A stretch of DNA of 43,698 nucleotides from contig NZ_WBMR01000069.1 in assembly GCF_008923365.1 (NCBI RefSeq), forward strand, positions 1 through 43,698. Reading direction: 5' to 3'. Every line of letters starts with the position of its first letter. The stretch's first letter is position 1. Source of the stretch: Actinomadura montaniterrae. Its GTDB lineage: Bacteria > Actinomycetota > Actinomycetes > Streptosporangiales > Streptosporangiaceae. Positions 32,231 to 41,166 of this stretch are shown here, in pieces. The notes below the pieces were generated by a model. The model made no database searches. It was not told where the DNA came from and was given only the letters and a program-made list of their open reading frames with translations. The translations under genes were made by a program, and so were the position numbers.

Positions 32231-32935
32231 ATGAACGCGAAAACTTCCCAGGACGCCGAGCCGTTCCTCCCGGACTCCCCCGCGGAGCGCTCCGATCTCG
32301 GCGCGCTGCGCCGGGCGGCGGCCGGCTGCCGGGGCTGCGGCCTCTACGAGAACGCGACGCAGACGGTGTTCGGCGAGGGCTCCGCCGGCGGACGCGTCGT
32401 GCTGGTCGGCGAGCAGCCGGGCGACCAGGAGGACCGCAAGGGCCACCCGTTCGTCGGCCCGGCCGGACGCGTCCTCGACCAGGCCCTGGAGGAGGCGGGG
32501 ATCGAGCGCGGCGACGTGTACGTCACCAACGCCGTCAAGCACTTCAAGTTCAAGCGGCAAGCGGGCGGGAAGCGGCGGATCCACGAGACGCCGAACGCGG
32601 GCGAGATGCGCGCGTGCCGCCCCTGGCTGCTGGCCGAGCTGCGGACCCTGGACCCGGACGTCGTCGTCGTGCTCGGCGCGACGGCCGGGAAGGCGCTGCT
32701 GGGCTCGTCGTTCCGGGTGACGAGGCTGCGCGGGCGGCTGCTCGCCCTGCCCGACCTGGAGACGATCGGCACCCCGGCCGCGGGGCGGGAGATCGACGAG
32801 ACCCCGCCGGGCGAGGCGGACGCCCAGGTCGTCGCGACGATCCACCCGTCCGCCGTGCTGCGCGCCGAGGACCGCGACGCCCTGTACGCCGGCCTCGTCG
32901 ACGACCTCAAGGTCGCCGCCCAGGCCCTCCGCTGA
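32231..32935 (+). CDS. udgX: UdgX-type uracil-DNA glycosylase
   Basis: 234 residues. Motif 1 GEQPGDQEDRKGHPFVGPAG (60-79) and the later IHPSAVLR are those of family-4-like glycosylases. The signature KRRIH (114-118) marks UdgX, in which that His (here His118) forms a covalent bond to the abasic sugar after uracil release. Cys33, Cys36 and Cys129 are likely iron-sulfur ligands; a fourth Cys is not visible. The role is uracil removal or capture in DNA. The start is chosen at 32231 for its spaced GGGGA; ATG 32168 is in frame but lacks support. Confidence 0.93.
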   Translation: MNAKTSQDAEPFLPDSPAERSDLGALRRAAAGCRGCGLYENATQTVFGEGSAGGRVVLVGEQPGDQEDRKGHPFVGPAGRVLDQALEEAGIERGDVYVTNAVKHFKFKRQAGGKRRIHETPNAGEMRACRPWLLAELRTLDPDVVVVLGATAGKALLGSSFRVTRLRGRLLALPDLETIGTPAAGREIDETPPGEADAQVVATIHPSAVLRAEDRDALYAGLVDDLKVAAQALR

Positions 32936-32972
32936 CCAGGCCGTCCCGCCGCCGACCAGGCCCTCCGCTGAC
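32920..32972. repeat. 17-bp direct repeat at the 3' end of udgX
   Basis: CCAGGCCCTCCGCTGAC occurs at 32920-32936, covering the last codons and stop of udgX, and again at 32956-32972 in the gap before the convergent transporter. It appears to be a local duplication of the gene end. Confidence 0.7.
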
Positions 32973-32980
32973 GCGAGCGG

Positions 32981-34459
32981 TCAGGGGACGGGGACGGTCT
33001 CGGCGGTTCTCGTGTCGTAGCGCAGGAGCGCCGGGACGAGGAAGGCGACCGCGACGACCAGGACCGCGCAGGCGATGCCGCCGCCGACCCACGACGCGGT
33101 GGCGCCGGCGACGCTCGCGACCGCGCCCGCCCGCACGTCGCCGAGGCGGGGGCCGCCCGCGACGACGACGGTGAAGACGCCCTGGAGGCGGCCGCGCATC
33201 TCGTCGGGGGCGTACGTCTGGAGCATCGTCTGCCGGAACACCGACGACACCAGGTCGGCGCCGCCGCCGACGGCGAGCAGCAGCACCGCGAGCCACAGCT
33301 GGTGCGCGAGGCCCGCGGCGGCCACGGCGAGGCCCCACACCACGATGGAGACGACGAGGGCGATGCCCTGCCGGTGCACGCGGCCGATCCAGCCGGAGAT
33401 CAGCCCGCCGAGGAACGCGCCGATCGCGATCGCCGCGAACAGGTAGCCGACCGCGCCCTCGCCGCCGAACCGGGTCTCGGCCAGCTCCGGGAACAGCGCG
33501 CGCGGCATCGCGACGCCCATCGCGATGATGTCGACGACGAACGACATCAGCAGCACCGGCTGGGTGCCGAGGTAGCGCAGCCCGTCGATCACCGACCGGA
33601 GCCCGGGCGCGCCCGCGACGTCGCCGAGCGGCGGGATCGACGGCAGCCGCAGCGCCGCCCACAGCCCGACGGTGAACAGCGCCGCGTCCATCCCGTAGGC
33701 GGCGCCGTAGCTCCAGCGGGCGAGGATGACGCCGGCGAACAGCGGCCCGGCGAGCATCCCGACCTGGCTGGCGGTGAAGTTCAGCGTGTTGGCGGCCGGG
33801 ACGAGCGGCTTGTCCACCAGCCGCGGGATGATCGCGCTGCGGGTCGGCGAGGACACCGCGAACCCGGTCGCCTGCACCGCCACCACCACCATGATCAGCA
33901 GGAGGCTGTCCAGGTGCAGCAGTGCCTGGACGAGCAGCAGCAGCGTGGCGCCCCACATCACGCAGGACGAGGAGAACAGCAGCCTGCGCCGGTCCATGTG
34001 GTCGGCGACCGCGCCGCCCCACAGCCCGAACACGATCAGCGGGACGAGGTTGACGAGCCCGAGCACGCCGACCCAGAACGACGACCCGGTCATGTCGTAG
34101 ACCTGGACGGGCACCGCGACCGCGGTGACCTGGAAGCCGATGAACGACACGCCCTGCCCGAGCCACAGCCGCCGGTACGGGGGGTGGCCGAGCGGGCGGG
34201 TGTCGATCGCGAGCCGCCGGACCAGGCCGCGGCGGCTCCGCGCGGCCGGCCGGGAGCCCGGCGCCTCGGGTTCCTCGGGTCGCTCGGATTTCTCGGGTCG
34301 CTCGGATTTCTCGGGGCGCTCGGGTTCGTCCGGTCGCTCGGGTTTCGCTCGTCCGGGCGGATTCTCGGGCTCGTCGGCGGCCGCGTCCGCGGCGTCCGGG
34401 GCGGTCTCTGCGGGGGTGTCAGGAGCGTAGGCGGGGGGTGGCTGCTGTTCCGGTGTCAC
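32981..34459 (-). CDS. MFS exporter, enterobactin-exporter (EntS)-like
   Basis: 492 residues. A charged N-terminal tail (about 1-85) with repeats of the type ERPEKS precedes a 12-helix MFS transporter (YRRLWLGQGVSFIGFQVTAV, LWGGAVADHMDRRRLL, ALFPELAETRFGG). The arrangement is that of EntS-type exporters, which export siderophores or drugs; the substrate here is unknown. The GTG overlaps the pdxH stop by 4 nt (GTGA). GGAGAG precedes it at 8 nt. Confidence 0.9.
   Translation of the reverse strand: MTPEQQPPPAYAPDTPAETAPDAADAAADEPENPPGRAKPERPDEPERPEKSERPEKSERPEEPEAPGSRPAARSRRGLVRRLAIDTRPLGHPPYRRLWLGQGVSFIGFQVTAVAVPVQVYDMTGSSFWVGVLGLVNLVPLIVFGLWGGAVADHMDRRRLLFSSSCVMWGATLLLLVQALLHLDSLLLIMVVVAVQATGFAVSSPTRSAIIPRLVDKPLVPAANTLNFTASQVGMLAGPLFAGVILARWSYGAAYGMDAALFTVGLWAALRLPSIPPLGDVAGAPGLRSVIDGLRYLGTQPVLLMSFVVDIIAMGVAMPRALFPELAETRFGGEGAVGYLFAAIAIGAFLGGLISGWIGRVHRQGIALVVSIVVWGLAVAAAGLAHQLWLAVLLLAVGGGADLVSSVFRQTMLQTYAPDEMRGRLQGVFTVVVAGGPRLGDVRAGAVASVAGATASWVGGGIACAVLVVAVAFLVPALLRYDTRTAETVPVP
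34265..34336. repeat. 18-bp tandem repeats in the exporter's N-terminal coding region
   Basis: Four 18-bp units beginning CTCGG (34265, 34283, 34301, 34319), two of them nearly identical, encode the ERPEKS-type repeat. Unit length is a multiple of three, so copy-number change would keep the frame. Confidence 0.75.
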
Positions 34460-35226
34460 GGAGACAGTCTCTCCGTCACCCACTGACCGGCCGCGCCCGG
34501 GTCCGCGTCGAGCGGGCGGCCCTGGTCGTCCAGCGCCGTCCGCCGGTACCGGATGCGGTCGTGCAGCCGGTCGCGCCTGCCCTGCCAGAACTCGATGCTC
34601 TCCGGGACGACGCGGAACCCGCCCCAGAAGTCCGGCAGCGGCACCGCGTCGCCCTCCGCGACCGCGTCGCCGCCCGGCGTCGCGGCCGGATCCGGCCACC
34701 GCTCGGCCAGCTCCGCGAACCGTCGCTCCAGCGCCGCGCGGTCCGCGATCACCCCGGACTGGTGCTCGCTCGCCCACGCGCCGAGCCGCGACCCGTACGG
34801 CCGGGTCCGGAAGTACGCCTCCGACTCGTCCGGCGGCAGCCGGAACACCGGGCCGGCGACGCGCACCTGCCGGTGCATCGCGTGCCACGGGAACACGAGC
34901 GCCGCGCGCGGGTTCTCCGCCAGGTCGCGGCCCTTGGCGGAGGTGAAGTTCGTGAAGAAGCGGAACCCGTGCGGCCCGTACCCCTTCAGCAGGACCGTCC
35001 GGGCGCTCGGGACGCCGTCCGCGGACGCCGTGGCCAGCACCATCGCGTTCGGTTCCGGGAGCCCGAAGGCGTGCACGTCGGCGAACCACGCGGCGAACAG
35101 CGCCAGCGGATCGGCGGGGACGGCCGCCTCCGCCAATTCGCCCCCCTCGTAGGATCTGCGGAGCCGTGCGGGGTCGGGCGTTGGGGAATCCACAGCGTCT
35201 GAGCCTCTCACCTGGGGTTTGTGCAT
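34456..35226 (-). CDS. pdxH: Pyridoxamine 5'-phosphate oxidase
   Basis: About 256 residues. PdxH features are MVLATASADGVPSARTVLLK, GFRFFTNFTSAKGRDL, RVAGPVFRLP and the C-terminal FWQGRRDRLHDRIRYRR. It oxidises pyridoxamine or pyridoxine 5'-phosphate to pyridoxal 5'-phosphate with FMN. The next gene on the strand overlaps it. The start is uncertain: ATG 35226 or GTG 35193, both before the first conserved residues. The gene diverges from citrate synthase. Confidence 0.95.
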   Translation of the reverse strand: MHKPQVRGSDAVDSPTPDPARLRRSYEGGELAEAAVPADPLALFAAWFADVHAFGLPEPNAMVLATASADGVPSARTVLLKGYGPHGFRFFTNFTSAKGRDLAENPRAALVFPWHAMHRQVRVAGPVFRLPPDESEAYFRTRPYGSRLGAWASEHQSGVIADRAALERRFAELAERWPDPAATPGGDAVAEGDAVPLPDFWGGFRVVPESIEFWQGRRDRLHDRIRYRRTALDDQGRPLDADPGAAGQWVTERLSP

Positions 35227-35318
35227 CTCACATGGACCTGGGTACTGGTCAGTAAGGCGGACAGGGTTCAATGGCACGGCACCGCCTTATCACTCTTGGG
35301 GACGAAAGGCAGGACGAC

Positions 35319-36428
35319 ATGTCCGACTTCAAACCCGGTCTTGAGGGGGTCGTCGCCTTCGAGACCGAGATCGCCGAACCGGACAAGGAGGGCGGCGCCC
35401 TCCGGTACCGGGGCGTCGACATCGAGGAGCTCGTCGGCCGCGTCTCCTTCGGCGACGCCTGGGGCCTGCTGGTCGACGACAGCTTCGACCCGGGCCTCGC
35501 CCCCGCCGACCCGCACGTCCTGCCGGTCACCTCCGGCGACGTCCGGGTGGACGTGCAGAGCGCGCTCCCCACCCTCGCCCCCGCGTACGGGATGAAGCCG
35601 CTGCTCGACATCTCCGACGAGCAGGCCCGCGCCGACCTCGCGCGGGTGTCGGTGACGGCGCTGTCGTTCGTCGCCCAGTCGGCGCGCGGCATCGGCGTCC
35701 CGATGGTGCCGCAGAGCCGCATCGACGAGGCCGCGACGATCACCGAGCGGTTCATGGTCCGCTGGCGCGGTGAGCCCGACCCGAAGCACGTCCGGGCCAT
35801 CGACGCGTACTGGGTCTCCGCCGCCGAGCACGGCATGAACGCCTCCACCTTCACCGCCCGCGTCATCGCCTCCACCGGCGCGGACGTCGCGGCGAGCATC
35901 TCCGGCGCGATCGGCGCGATGTCGGGACCGCTGCACGGCGGCGCCCCGGCCCGCGTCCTGCCGATGATCGAGAAGGTCGAGCAGCTCGGCGACGCCCGCA
36001 AGGTCGTCACCGACATCCTCGACTCCGGCGACCGGCTGATGGGCTTCGGCCACCGCGTGTACCGCGCCGAGGACCCGCGCGCCCGGGTGCTGCGCCGCAC
36101 CGCCAAGGAGCTGGGCGCGCCGCGCTTCGAGGCCGCGAAGGCCCTGGAGGACGCCGCCCTCGCCGAGCTGCGCGAGCGCCGCCCGGACCGGCCGATCGAG
36201 ACGAACGTGGAGTTCTGGGCCGCGGTCATCCTGGACTTCGCCGAGGTCCCGACCGCGATGATGCCCGCGATGTTCACCTGCGGCCGGACCGCCGGGTGGG
36301 CCGCGCACATCCTGGAGCAGAAGCGCACCGGCCGCCTCGTCCGGCCGAGCGCCCGGTACGTCGGGCCGGGCACCCGGTCGATCGACGACGTGGCCGGAGC
36401 GGCGGAGGTCCTCAAGCGCAGTGCTTGA
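35319..36428 (+). CDS. Citrate synthase (citrate synthase 2 type)
   Basis: 369 residues, shorter than the hexameric GltA type. Key segments are SAAEHGMNAST with catalytic His, GPLHGGAP, GFGHRVY, and ETNVEFWAAVILDFAEVP with the expected catalytic Asp. It condenses oxaloacetate and acetyl-CoA. The ATG follows AGGA at 5 nt. 2-Methylcitrate synthase cannot be excluded from sequence alone. It is divergent to pdxH and ends at a strong terminator. Confidence 0.94.
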   Translation: MSDFKPGLEGVVAFETEIAEPDKEGGALRYRGVDIEELVGRVSFGDAWGLLVDDSFDPGLAPADPHVLPVTSGDVRVDVQSALPTLAPAYGMKPLLDISDEQARADLARVSVTALSFVAQSARGIGVPMVPQSRIDEAATITERFMVRWRGEPDPKHVRAIDAYWVSAAEHGMNASTFTARVIASTGADVAASISGAIGAMSGPLHGGAPARVLPMIEKVEQLGDARKVVTDILDSGDRLMGFGHRVYRAEDPRARVLRRTAKELGAPRFEAAKALEDAALAELRERRPDRPIETNVEFWAAVILDFAEVPTAMMPAMFTCGRTAGWAAHILEQKRTGRLVRPSARYVGPGTRSIDDVAGAAEVLKRSA

Positions 36429-36477
36429 CAGCACGGCCGGCCGACACGCCGGCTCCCGCCCCCGCTGAACGCGCCTG

Positions 36478-36508
36478 AGGCCCCCGGTTCACACGGAACC
36501 GGGGGCCT
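36478..36508. terminator. Bidirectional terminator after citrate synthase
   Basis: A perfect 13-bp stem (AGGCCCCCGGTTC / GAACCGGGGGCCT) with a 5-nt loop lies between the convergent citrate synthase and receptor-like genes. Confidence 0.85.
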
Positions 36509-36544
36509 TCGTGCGCCCTCGCCCGGCTCGCGCCCCGGCCGGCG

Positions 36545-39436
36545 TCAGCGGGACGGCTCGGACGGCGTGCCGTCGCCCGCCGGGCAGTCGGCGCGGGCCT
36601 GGTGGCCGGTGACGAGGCGGCCGCAGACCTCCCTGACCTCGACGGCGCCGCCCGCGCGGACGGTCGCGAGCAGGACGGGCTTGTCCTCCACCACGTGTCC
36701 GTCGGCGCGCCCGGTGAACTGCAGGACGCCGCTCGCGCCGTTCCACAGCGGGCCCTCGCCCGGGTCGTCGAGCGCCGCGAACACGCCGCCCGCGGTCGGC
36801 GGCGCCGCCTGCGCGGTGAACACCTGCCCCGCCACGAACCCGATCACCGAGGCGGCGTCGTAGCTGACGGCGGCGCGGGTCTCCGACGGCCGCAGGTCGC
36901 GCGGCGCGTTCCTCCCGATGATCGAGTCGACGGCGCCGGGGTAGGCGTTGAAGAACACGTTGCGGCGGTCGCCGACCCACGCGTCCGTCCACGCCTCGTG
37001 CGCGGCGAGCGGCATGTAGAACAGCCGGAACGTGGCGACCTTGCCGATCTGCGGGGCGTTGTCGCTGACGTACTTGGCGATCTCGTCGTCGGCGAGGACG
37101 ATCTGCCCGCTGGGGCAGGTGTGCTGGAGGACGTTGGTGAAGGTGCGGAACTCGTCCGACCGGCCCGCGTAGTAGAACAGGTCCGGCGGCTTCTGGCACA
37201 GCTCGTGGACGGTCTTGCCGAGGTTCCCCGGGCTGTCGTAGTCGCGGACGACGACCTGCCCGTCCTTCACGTAGCCGGTGAAGGAGCTCTTGAAGGACGA
37301 GGCGAGATCCCTGCTGTACAGGTCGTGCGGGTCGGCGTTGTAGATGACGTCCACGGTGCGGGCGCGCTTGCCGCCGACCTGCCCGTGGCTCGCCCAGTAG
37401 GCGGCGTGCTGCGCCAGCCGCCGGTTGGGCGGCGCGAGGCGGAAGTAGTACGGGGAGAAGCCCGCGTCGTGGTCGAGCATCCCCGTCTCGTTGTAGCTGT
37501 TGGCGGTGCCGACCATCGGCAGCGCCGACTTCGACAGCACCTTGATCGCGTCCTGCGTCTCGGCGCGGCTCTGCTCGAACCCGACGACCGCGACGACGGA
37601 CCGGTCCTTCAGCGCGAGCCCGCGGATCTGCTCGGCGACCTGCCGGGCGTGCTGGAACCGGGCGCCCGCGTTCGCGACCAGCACCCGCATCCGCAGGCTC
37701 TGGCTGGCCGCGTTGAACTCCTCCTGCGCCATGGCGAGGCCGACCAGCTCGCCCTCCGCGCCGGCGAGCAGGTCGAGCTGCCGGTTCTGGATGGCGGGGT
37801 CGGCGGTGATCGGCCCGAGGTAGACGATCGTCGCGTGCGGCTTGCCGGACCGCGCCACCGCGTCGTTCTGCTTCTTCAGCCGCCCGAGCACCGACGACAG
37901 CCGGTTGTCGTTGTTCTCGCCGTCGCTGGCCTCGCCGAACTTGAACGACCCGTCGGTGATCCCGATGCACTCGCCGGACGCCGTCCGCTTGATGCCGAAC
38001 GGCGAGCAGTACCGGTCCACCTGGACGGAGATGACGGTGATCGACGCGGCGGCGACCGCGACCATCACGATCCACGGCAGCGCCGGATGGGTGAGCCGCG
38101 GACGCCGCCGCACCGGCCGAACGGGCGGGATGTCGCCGCCGGGGTCGCGGGTGATGTCGACGCGCAGCTCCCGCCGCGACCCGAGGACGCCCACGCGCCG
38201 CTGTTCGCGCCAGTACCGGTCCCACAGCGCGCGCGCCGCGAACACGCTCTGCGGCTCCCCCGACCACAGGTCGACCCGGACCGCCTGCGCGAGCCGGTCA
38301 ACCAGCCGGGGCCCGGACGCGGCGGACGGGCCGTCTTCAGCGGGCGTGGCCGGGTCGACGCCCGCCGTGACGACCAGCGGGTCAAAGCCCGGCAGCGCCG
38401 CGCCGTCGCCGCTGTCGGCGCGCACGTGCTCGATGTACTCGATCACCCGCACGCCGGGATGCCCGGGCGCCAGATGCTCGAAGATCAGCACCGGGTAGCG
38501 GACACGCGCCCACGCCGCCCGCCGGTAGTCGCGCCGGTAGTTGCGCCGCAGGTCCTCCAGGAACGCGGCGACCAGCAGCAGGTCGAGCTGCTCCGCGTGG
38601 TCGTCCGGCTCGACGGGCCGCGGGTCGAACACGCCCAGCGCGAAGCCGAGGAAGCCGGTGGAGTCGCGCTGCAAGTACGGCTGCCCGACGAACCAGCCGA
38701 ACCGCCGCACCCCGTACCAGCCGCGCGTCCGCGCGACGATCTGCACCGTCACGAACGCCAGCCCGACCACGGCGGCCAGCACCGCGGACGCCAGGTCCAG
38801 CGCGGCGGCGGTCCCGGCGCTGATCAGCGCGACGACCGCGACGCCGATCGGCGCGATCTGCTCCAGGAACGACAGGAACGTCGCGGTGCGGCTGCGCGGC
38901 TCCTCCAGGTCGCGCAGGACGTCCCGGCCGCGCCGCCGGATCACCCGGTTCAGCTCGCGGCGCCGCGCGTTCTCGTTGTCGCCGACGGGCGGGTGCGTGA
39001 GCCGCCGGACGAGCTGGAAGTTCTCCCGCTCCGACGGGGACGCGTACCGGGGCGGCGACTGGTCGCCGGCCAGCCGGATCTCCCGCAGGTCCCGTAGCCA
39101 CAGCGCCATCTCCAGCAGCGGGAACCGCAGCGCCGGCTCGCCGCGCGCCCGGCTGCTCGGCTGCGACAGCTCCCGCTTCGCCTCCCGCAGCACGCCCGCG
39201 ACGTCGGTGGCGGGGGTGTCGGCCGCGATGTGCGAGACGGGCGCGCGCTCCTGCTCGCACCGGTTCTTGAGCATCTCCGCGACGTGCGCGGCGGGTCCCG
39301 CCGGGCCGAGCAGCAGGAGCAGCGGCCGCAGCCGCTCCCGCCAGCGCCACGGCGGCCGCTCCCGCAGCCGTTCGAACAGGTCGAGCACTCCGCGCAGCCG
39401 ATCCTCCGACAGGATCCGGTCGCCGTCGCCCGGCAT
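36545..39436 (-). CDS. Membrane protein with degenerate P-loop region and extracellular binding-protein domain
   Basis: 963 residues. The N-terminal part has a P-loop remnant, LLLLLGPAGPAAHVAEML (near 39-56), lacking GKT/S. A two-helix membrane hairpin (about 195-235) follows, then a cytoplasmic part with YPVLIFEH (314-321) and DPLVVTAG (352-359) that resemble Walker B and sensor-1 strands. A third membrane helix (about 454-472) leads to a type 1 periplasmic-binding-like ectodomain (about 500-900) with VVAVVGFEQSRAETQDAI and LPMVGTANSYNET. A receptor role is inferred. GAGGGG lies 7 nt before the ATG. Confidence 0.85.
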   Translation of the reverse strand: MPGDGDRILSEDRLRGVLDLFERLRERPPWRWRERLRPLLLLLGPAGPAAHVAEMLKNRCEQERAPVSHIAADTPATDVAGVLREAKRELSQPSSRARGEPALRFPLLEMALWLRDLREIRLAGDQSPPRYASPSERENFQLVRRLTHPPVGDNENARRRELNRVIRRRGRDVLRDLEEPRSRTATFLSFLEQIAPIGVAVVALISAGTAAALDLASAVLAAVVGLAFVTVQIVARTRGWYGVRRFGWFVGQPYLQRDSTGFLGFALGVFDPRPVEPDDHAEQLDLLLVAAFLEDLRRNYRRDYRRAAWARVRYPVLIFEHLAPGHPGVRVIEYIEHVRADSGDGAALPGFDPLVVTAGVDPATPAEDGPSAASGPRLVDRLAQAVRVDLWSGEPQSVFAARALWDRYWREQRRVGVLGSRRELRVDITRDPGGDIPPVRPVRRRPRLTHPALPWIVMVAVAAASITVISVQVDRYCSPFGIKRTASGECIGITDGSFKFGEASDGENNDNRLSSVLGRLKKQNDAVARSGKPHATIVYLGPITADPAIQNRQLDLLAGAEGELVGLAMAQEEFNAASQSLRMRVLVANAGARFQHARQVAEQIRGLALKDRSVVAVVGFEQSRAETQDAIKVLSKSALPMVGTANSYNETGMLDHDAGFSPYYFRLAPPNRRLAQHAAYWASHGQVGGKRARTVDVIYNADPHDLYSRDLASSFKSSFTGYVKDGQVVVRDYDSPGNLGKTVHELCQKPPDLFYYAGRSDEFRTFTNVLQHTCPSGQIVLADDEIAKYVSDNAPQIGKVATFRLFYMPLAAHEAWTDAWVGDRRNVFFNAYPGAVDSIIGRNAPRDLRPSETRAAVSYDAASVIGFVAGQVFTAQAAPPTAGGVFAALDDPGEGPLWNGASGVLQFTGRADGHVVEDKPVLLATVRAGGAVEVREVCGRLVTGHQARADCPAGDGTPSEPSR

Positions 39437-39557
39437 GGAAAACCCCTCGCTCTCGCGCTCGTCCCCCGGCGGCTCCTCGTCCCGGCGCGCGCCTCCTTGC
39501 GCGCCCCCTTTGAGACATTGGACGTCGCGTACAGCGAAATGGATCGAAAATTTCCGA

Positions 39558-39573
39558 GATCCGACTACGGATC
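39558..39573. promoter_or_regulatory. Palindrome in the divergent promoter region
   Basis: GATCCG-ACTA-CGGATC lies in the relatively AT-rich 209-nt gap between the receptor-like gene and a small membrane-protein gene. It is a candidate operator; no known motif was recognised. Confidence 0.4.
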
Positions 39574-39645
39574 GTGGTAATTCCACCACCGCGGCCGGCC
39601 CGGGCGGGGTGCCCCGACCTGCACGTGTTTGCCATCATGGGCGTC

Positions 39646-39981
39646 ATGACCGAGGACCCGGACGAGCCGCTGGAAGGCGACATCGGACCCGCCGCCCGCG
39701 CCGTCCGCCCCGCGGAGCCGGAGCCCGGCCCGGCCGAGGAGATGCGCCGGTACGCGGCGGAGCGCGAGGAACGCCGCCGCCGCACCAACGCCGTCTCCGG
39801 CCGCGTCGCCGCCGCCCTCGGCGCCGTCCTGCTCGCGTTCCTCACCTACGACGCCGTCCGCGCCGCCGTCGACGACCACGCCCACGGCCGCGACTGGATC
39901 TACCCGCCGGGGGTCGTCGCCGCTGTCTGCGGAGTGATGCTGGTGGCCCTGCTTACCTGGGTCGTACACCGCACCAAGTAG
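39646..39981 (+). CDS. Small two-helix membrane protein
   Basis: 111 residues: an acidic N terminus, a charged Glu/Arg stretch (EEMRRYAAEREERRRR), helix 1 (VAAALGAVLLAFLTYDAV), a short loop and helix 2 (GVVAAVCGVMLVALLTWVV) at the C terminus. No family recognised. It ends 10 nt before serC. ATG 39637 is an in-frame alternative; no Shine-Dalgarno is seen, so a leaderless start is possible. Confidence 0.72.
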   Translation: MTEDPDEPLEGDIGPAARAVRPAEPEPGPAEEMRRYAAEREERRRRTNAVSGRVAAALGAVLLAFLTYDAVRAAVDDHAHGRDWIYPPGVVAAVCGVMLVALLTWVVHRTK

Positions 39982-39991
39982 CCTTCTGCGA

Positions 39992-41128
39992 GTGACCGAA
40001 AGCGCGAATCCAGCCATAGCCATTCCCGCCGACATCAAGCCCGCCGACGGCCGCTTCGGATGCGGGCCGTCCAAGGTCCGCCCCGAGCAGCTCGCCGCGC
40101 TCGCCGAGTCCGGCTCGACGTACATGGGCACCTCGCACCGGCAGAAGCCGGTCAAGTCCCTGGTCGGCCGGGTCCGCGAGGGCCTGGCGCAGCTGTTCTC
40201 CCTCCCCGAGGGCTACGAGGTGCTGCTCAGCAACGGCGGCACCACCGCGTTCTGGGACGCCGCCGCGTTCGGCCTCGTCCGGCAGCGCTCGCAGCACTTG
40301 ACGTTCGGTGAGTTCTCCAGCAAGTTCGCCAAGGTCACCACGGGCGCGCCGTGGCTGGGGGACCCGACGGTCATCGAGAGTCCCGCGGGCCAGCACCCGG
40401 AGGCGTCCGCCGAGGAGGACGTCGACGTCTACGCGCTCACCCACAACGAGACCTCGACCGGCGTCGCCATGCCGATCAAGCGTCCCGCCGGCACCACCGC
40501 GCGCGACGGGCTCGTCCTGGTGGACGCCACGTCCGGCGCGGGCGGCCTGCCCGTCGACGTCGCCGAGACCGACGTCTACTACTTCGCACCGCAGAAGTGC
40601 TTCGCCGCCGACGGCGGCCTGTGGGTCGCGCTCGCCTCGCCCGCCGCGCTGGAGCGGATCGACGAGATCGCCTCGTCCGACCGGTACGTGCCGGAGTTCT
40701 TCAACCTGAAGACCGTCCGGGACAACTCGTCCAAGGACCAGACCTACAACACCCCGGCCGTCGCCACGCTGATCCTGCTCGCCGAGCAGATCGAGTGGAT
40801 GAACGCGCAGGGCGGCCTGGCCTGGACGACGGCCCGCACCGCCGACTCCTCGCAGCGCCTGTACACCTGGGCCGAGAAGACCTCGTACACGACGCCGTTC
40901 GTGACCGACCCGGCGCAGCGCTCGCAGGTCGTCGGCACGATCGACTTCAACGACGACGTCGACGCGGCGGCGGTCGCCAAGGCGCTGCGCGCCAACGGCA
41001 TCGTCGACACCGAGCCGTACCGCAAGCTCGGCCGCAACCAGCTGCGCATCGGCATGTTCCCGGCGATCGACCCGGCCGACGTCGAAGCCCTCACCGCCTG
41101 CATCGACTACGTCGTAGAGCGCCTCTAG
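39992..41128 (+). CDS. serC: Phosphoserine aminotransferase
   Basis: 378 residues of the actinobacterial SerC type: RFGCGPSKVRPEQL, YMGTSHRQKPVK, LSNGGTTAFWDAAA and VYYFAPQKCFAADGGLW with the PLP-binding Lys. It transaminates 3-phosphohydroxypyruvate with glutamate in serine synthesis. PLP comes from PdxH, encoded 5 kb away. The GTG has no clear Shine-Dalgarno; TAGCCT lies 7 nt upstream, fitting a leaderless promoter inside the 3' end of the preceding gene. Confidence 0.96.
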   Translation: MTESANPAIAIPADIKPADGRFGCGPSKVRPEQLAALAESGSTYMGTSHRQKPVKSLVGRVREGLAQLFSLPEGYEVLLSNGGTTAFWDAAAFGLVRQRSQHLTFGEFSSKFAKVTTGAPWLGDPTVIESPAGQHPEASAEEDVDVYALTHNETSTGVAMPIKRPAGTTARDGLVLVDATSGAGGLPVDVAETDVYYFAPQKCFAADGGLWVALASPAALERIDEIASSDRYVPEFFNLKTVRDNSSKDQTYNTPAVATLILLAEQIEWMNAQGGLAWTTARTADSSQRLYTWAEKTSYTTPFVTDPAQRSQVVGTIDFNDDVDAAAVAKALRANGIVDTEPYRKLGRNQLRIGMFPAIDPADVEALTACIDYVVERL

Positions 41129-41144
41129 CGGTTCGGAGTGCCTT

Positions 41145-41166
41145 CCCCGGGGCTTCGGCTCCGGGG
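41145..41166. terminator. Terminator between convergent serC and amidotransferase genes
   Basis: CCCCGG (41145-41150) pairs with CCGGGG (41161-41166), and the loop contains GC-TTCG-GC, a stable UUCG tetraloop. Confidence 0.75.
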
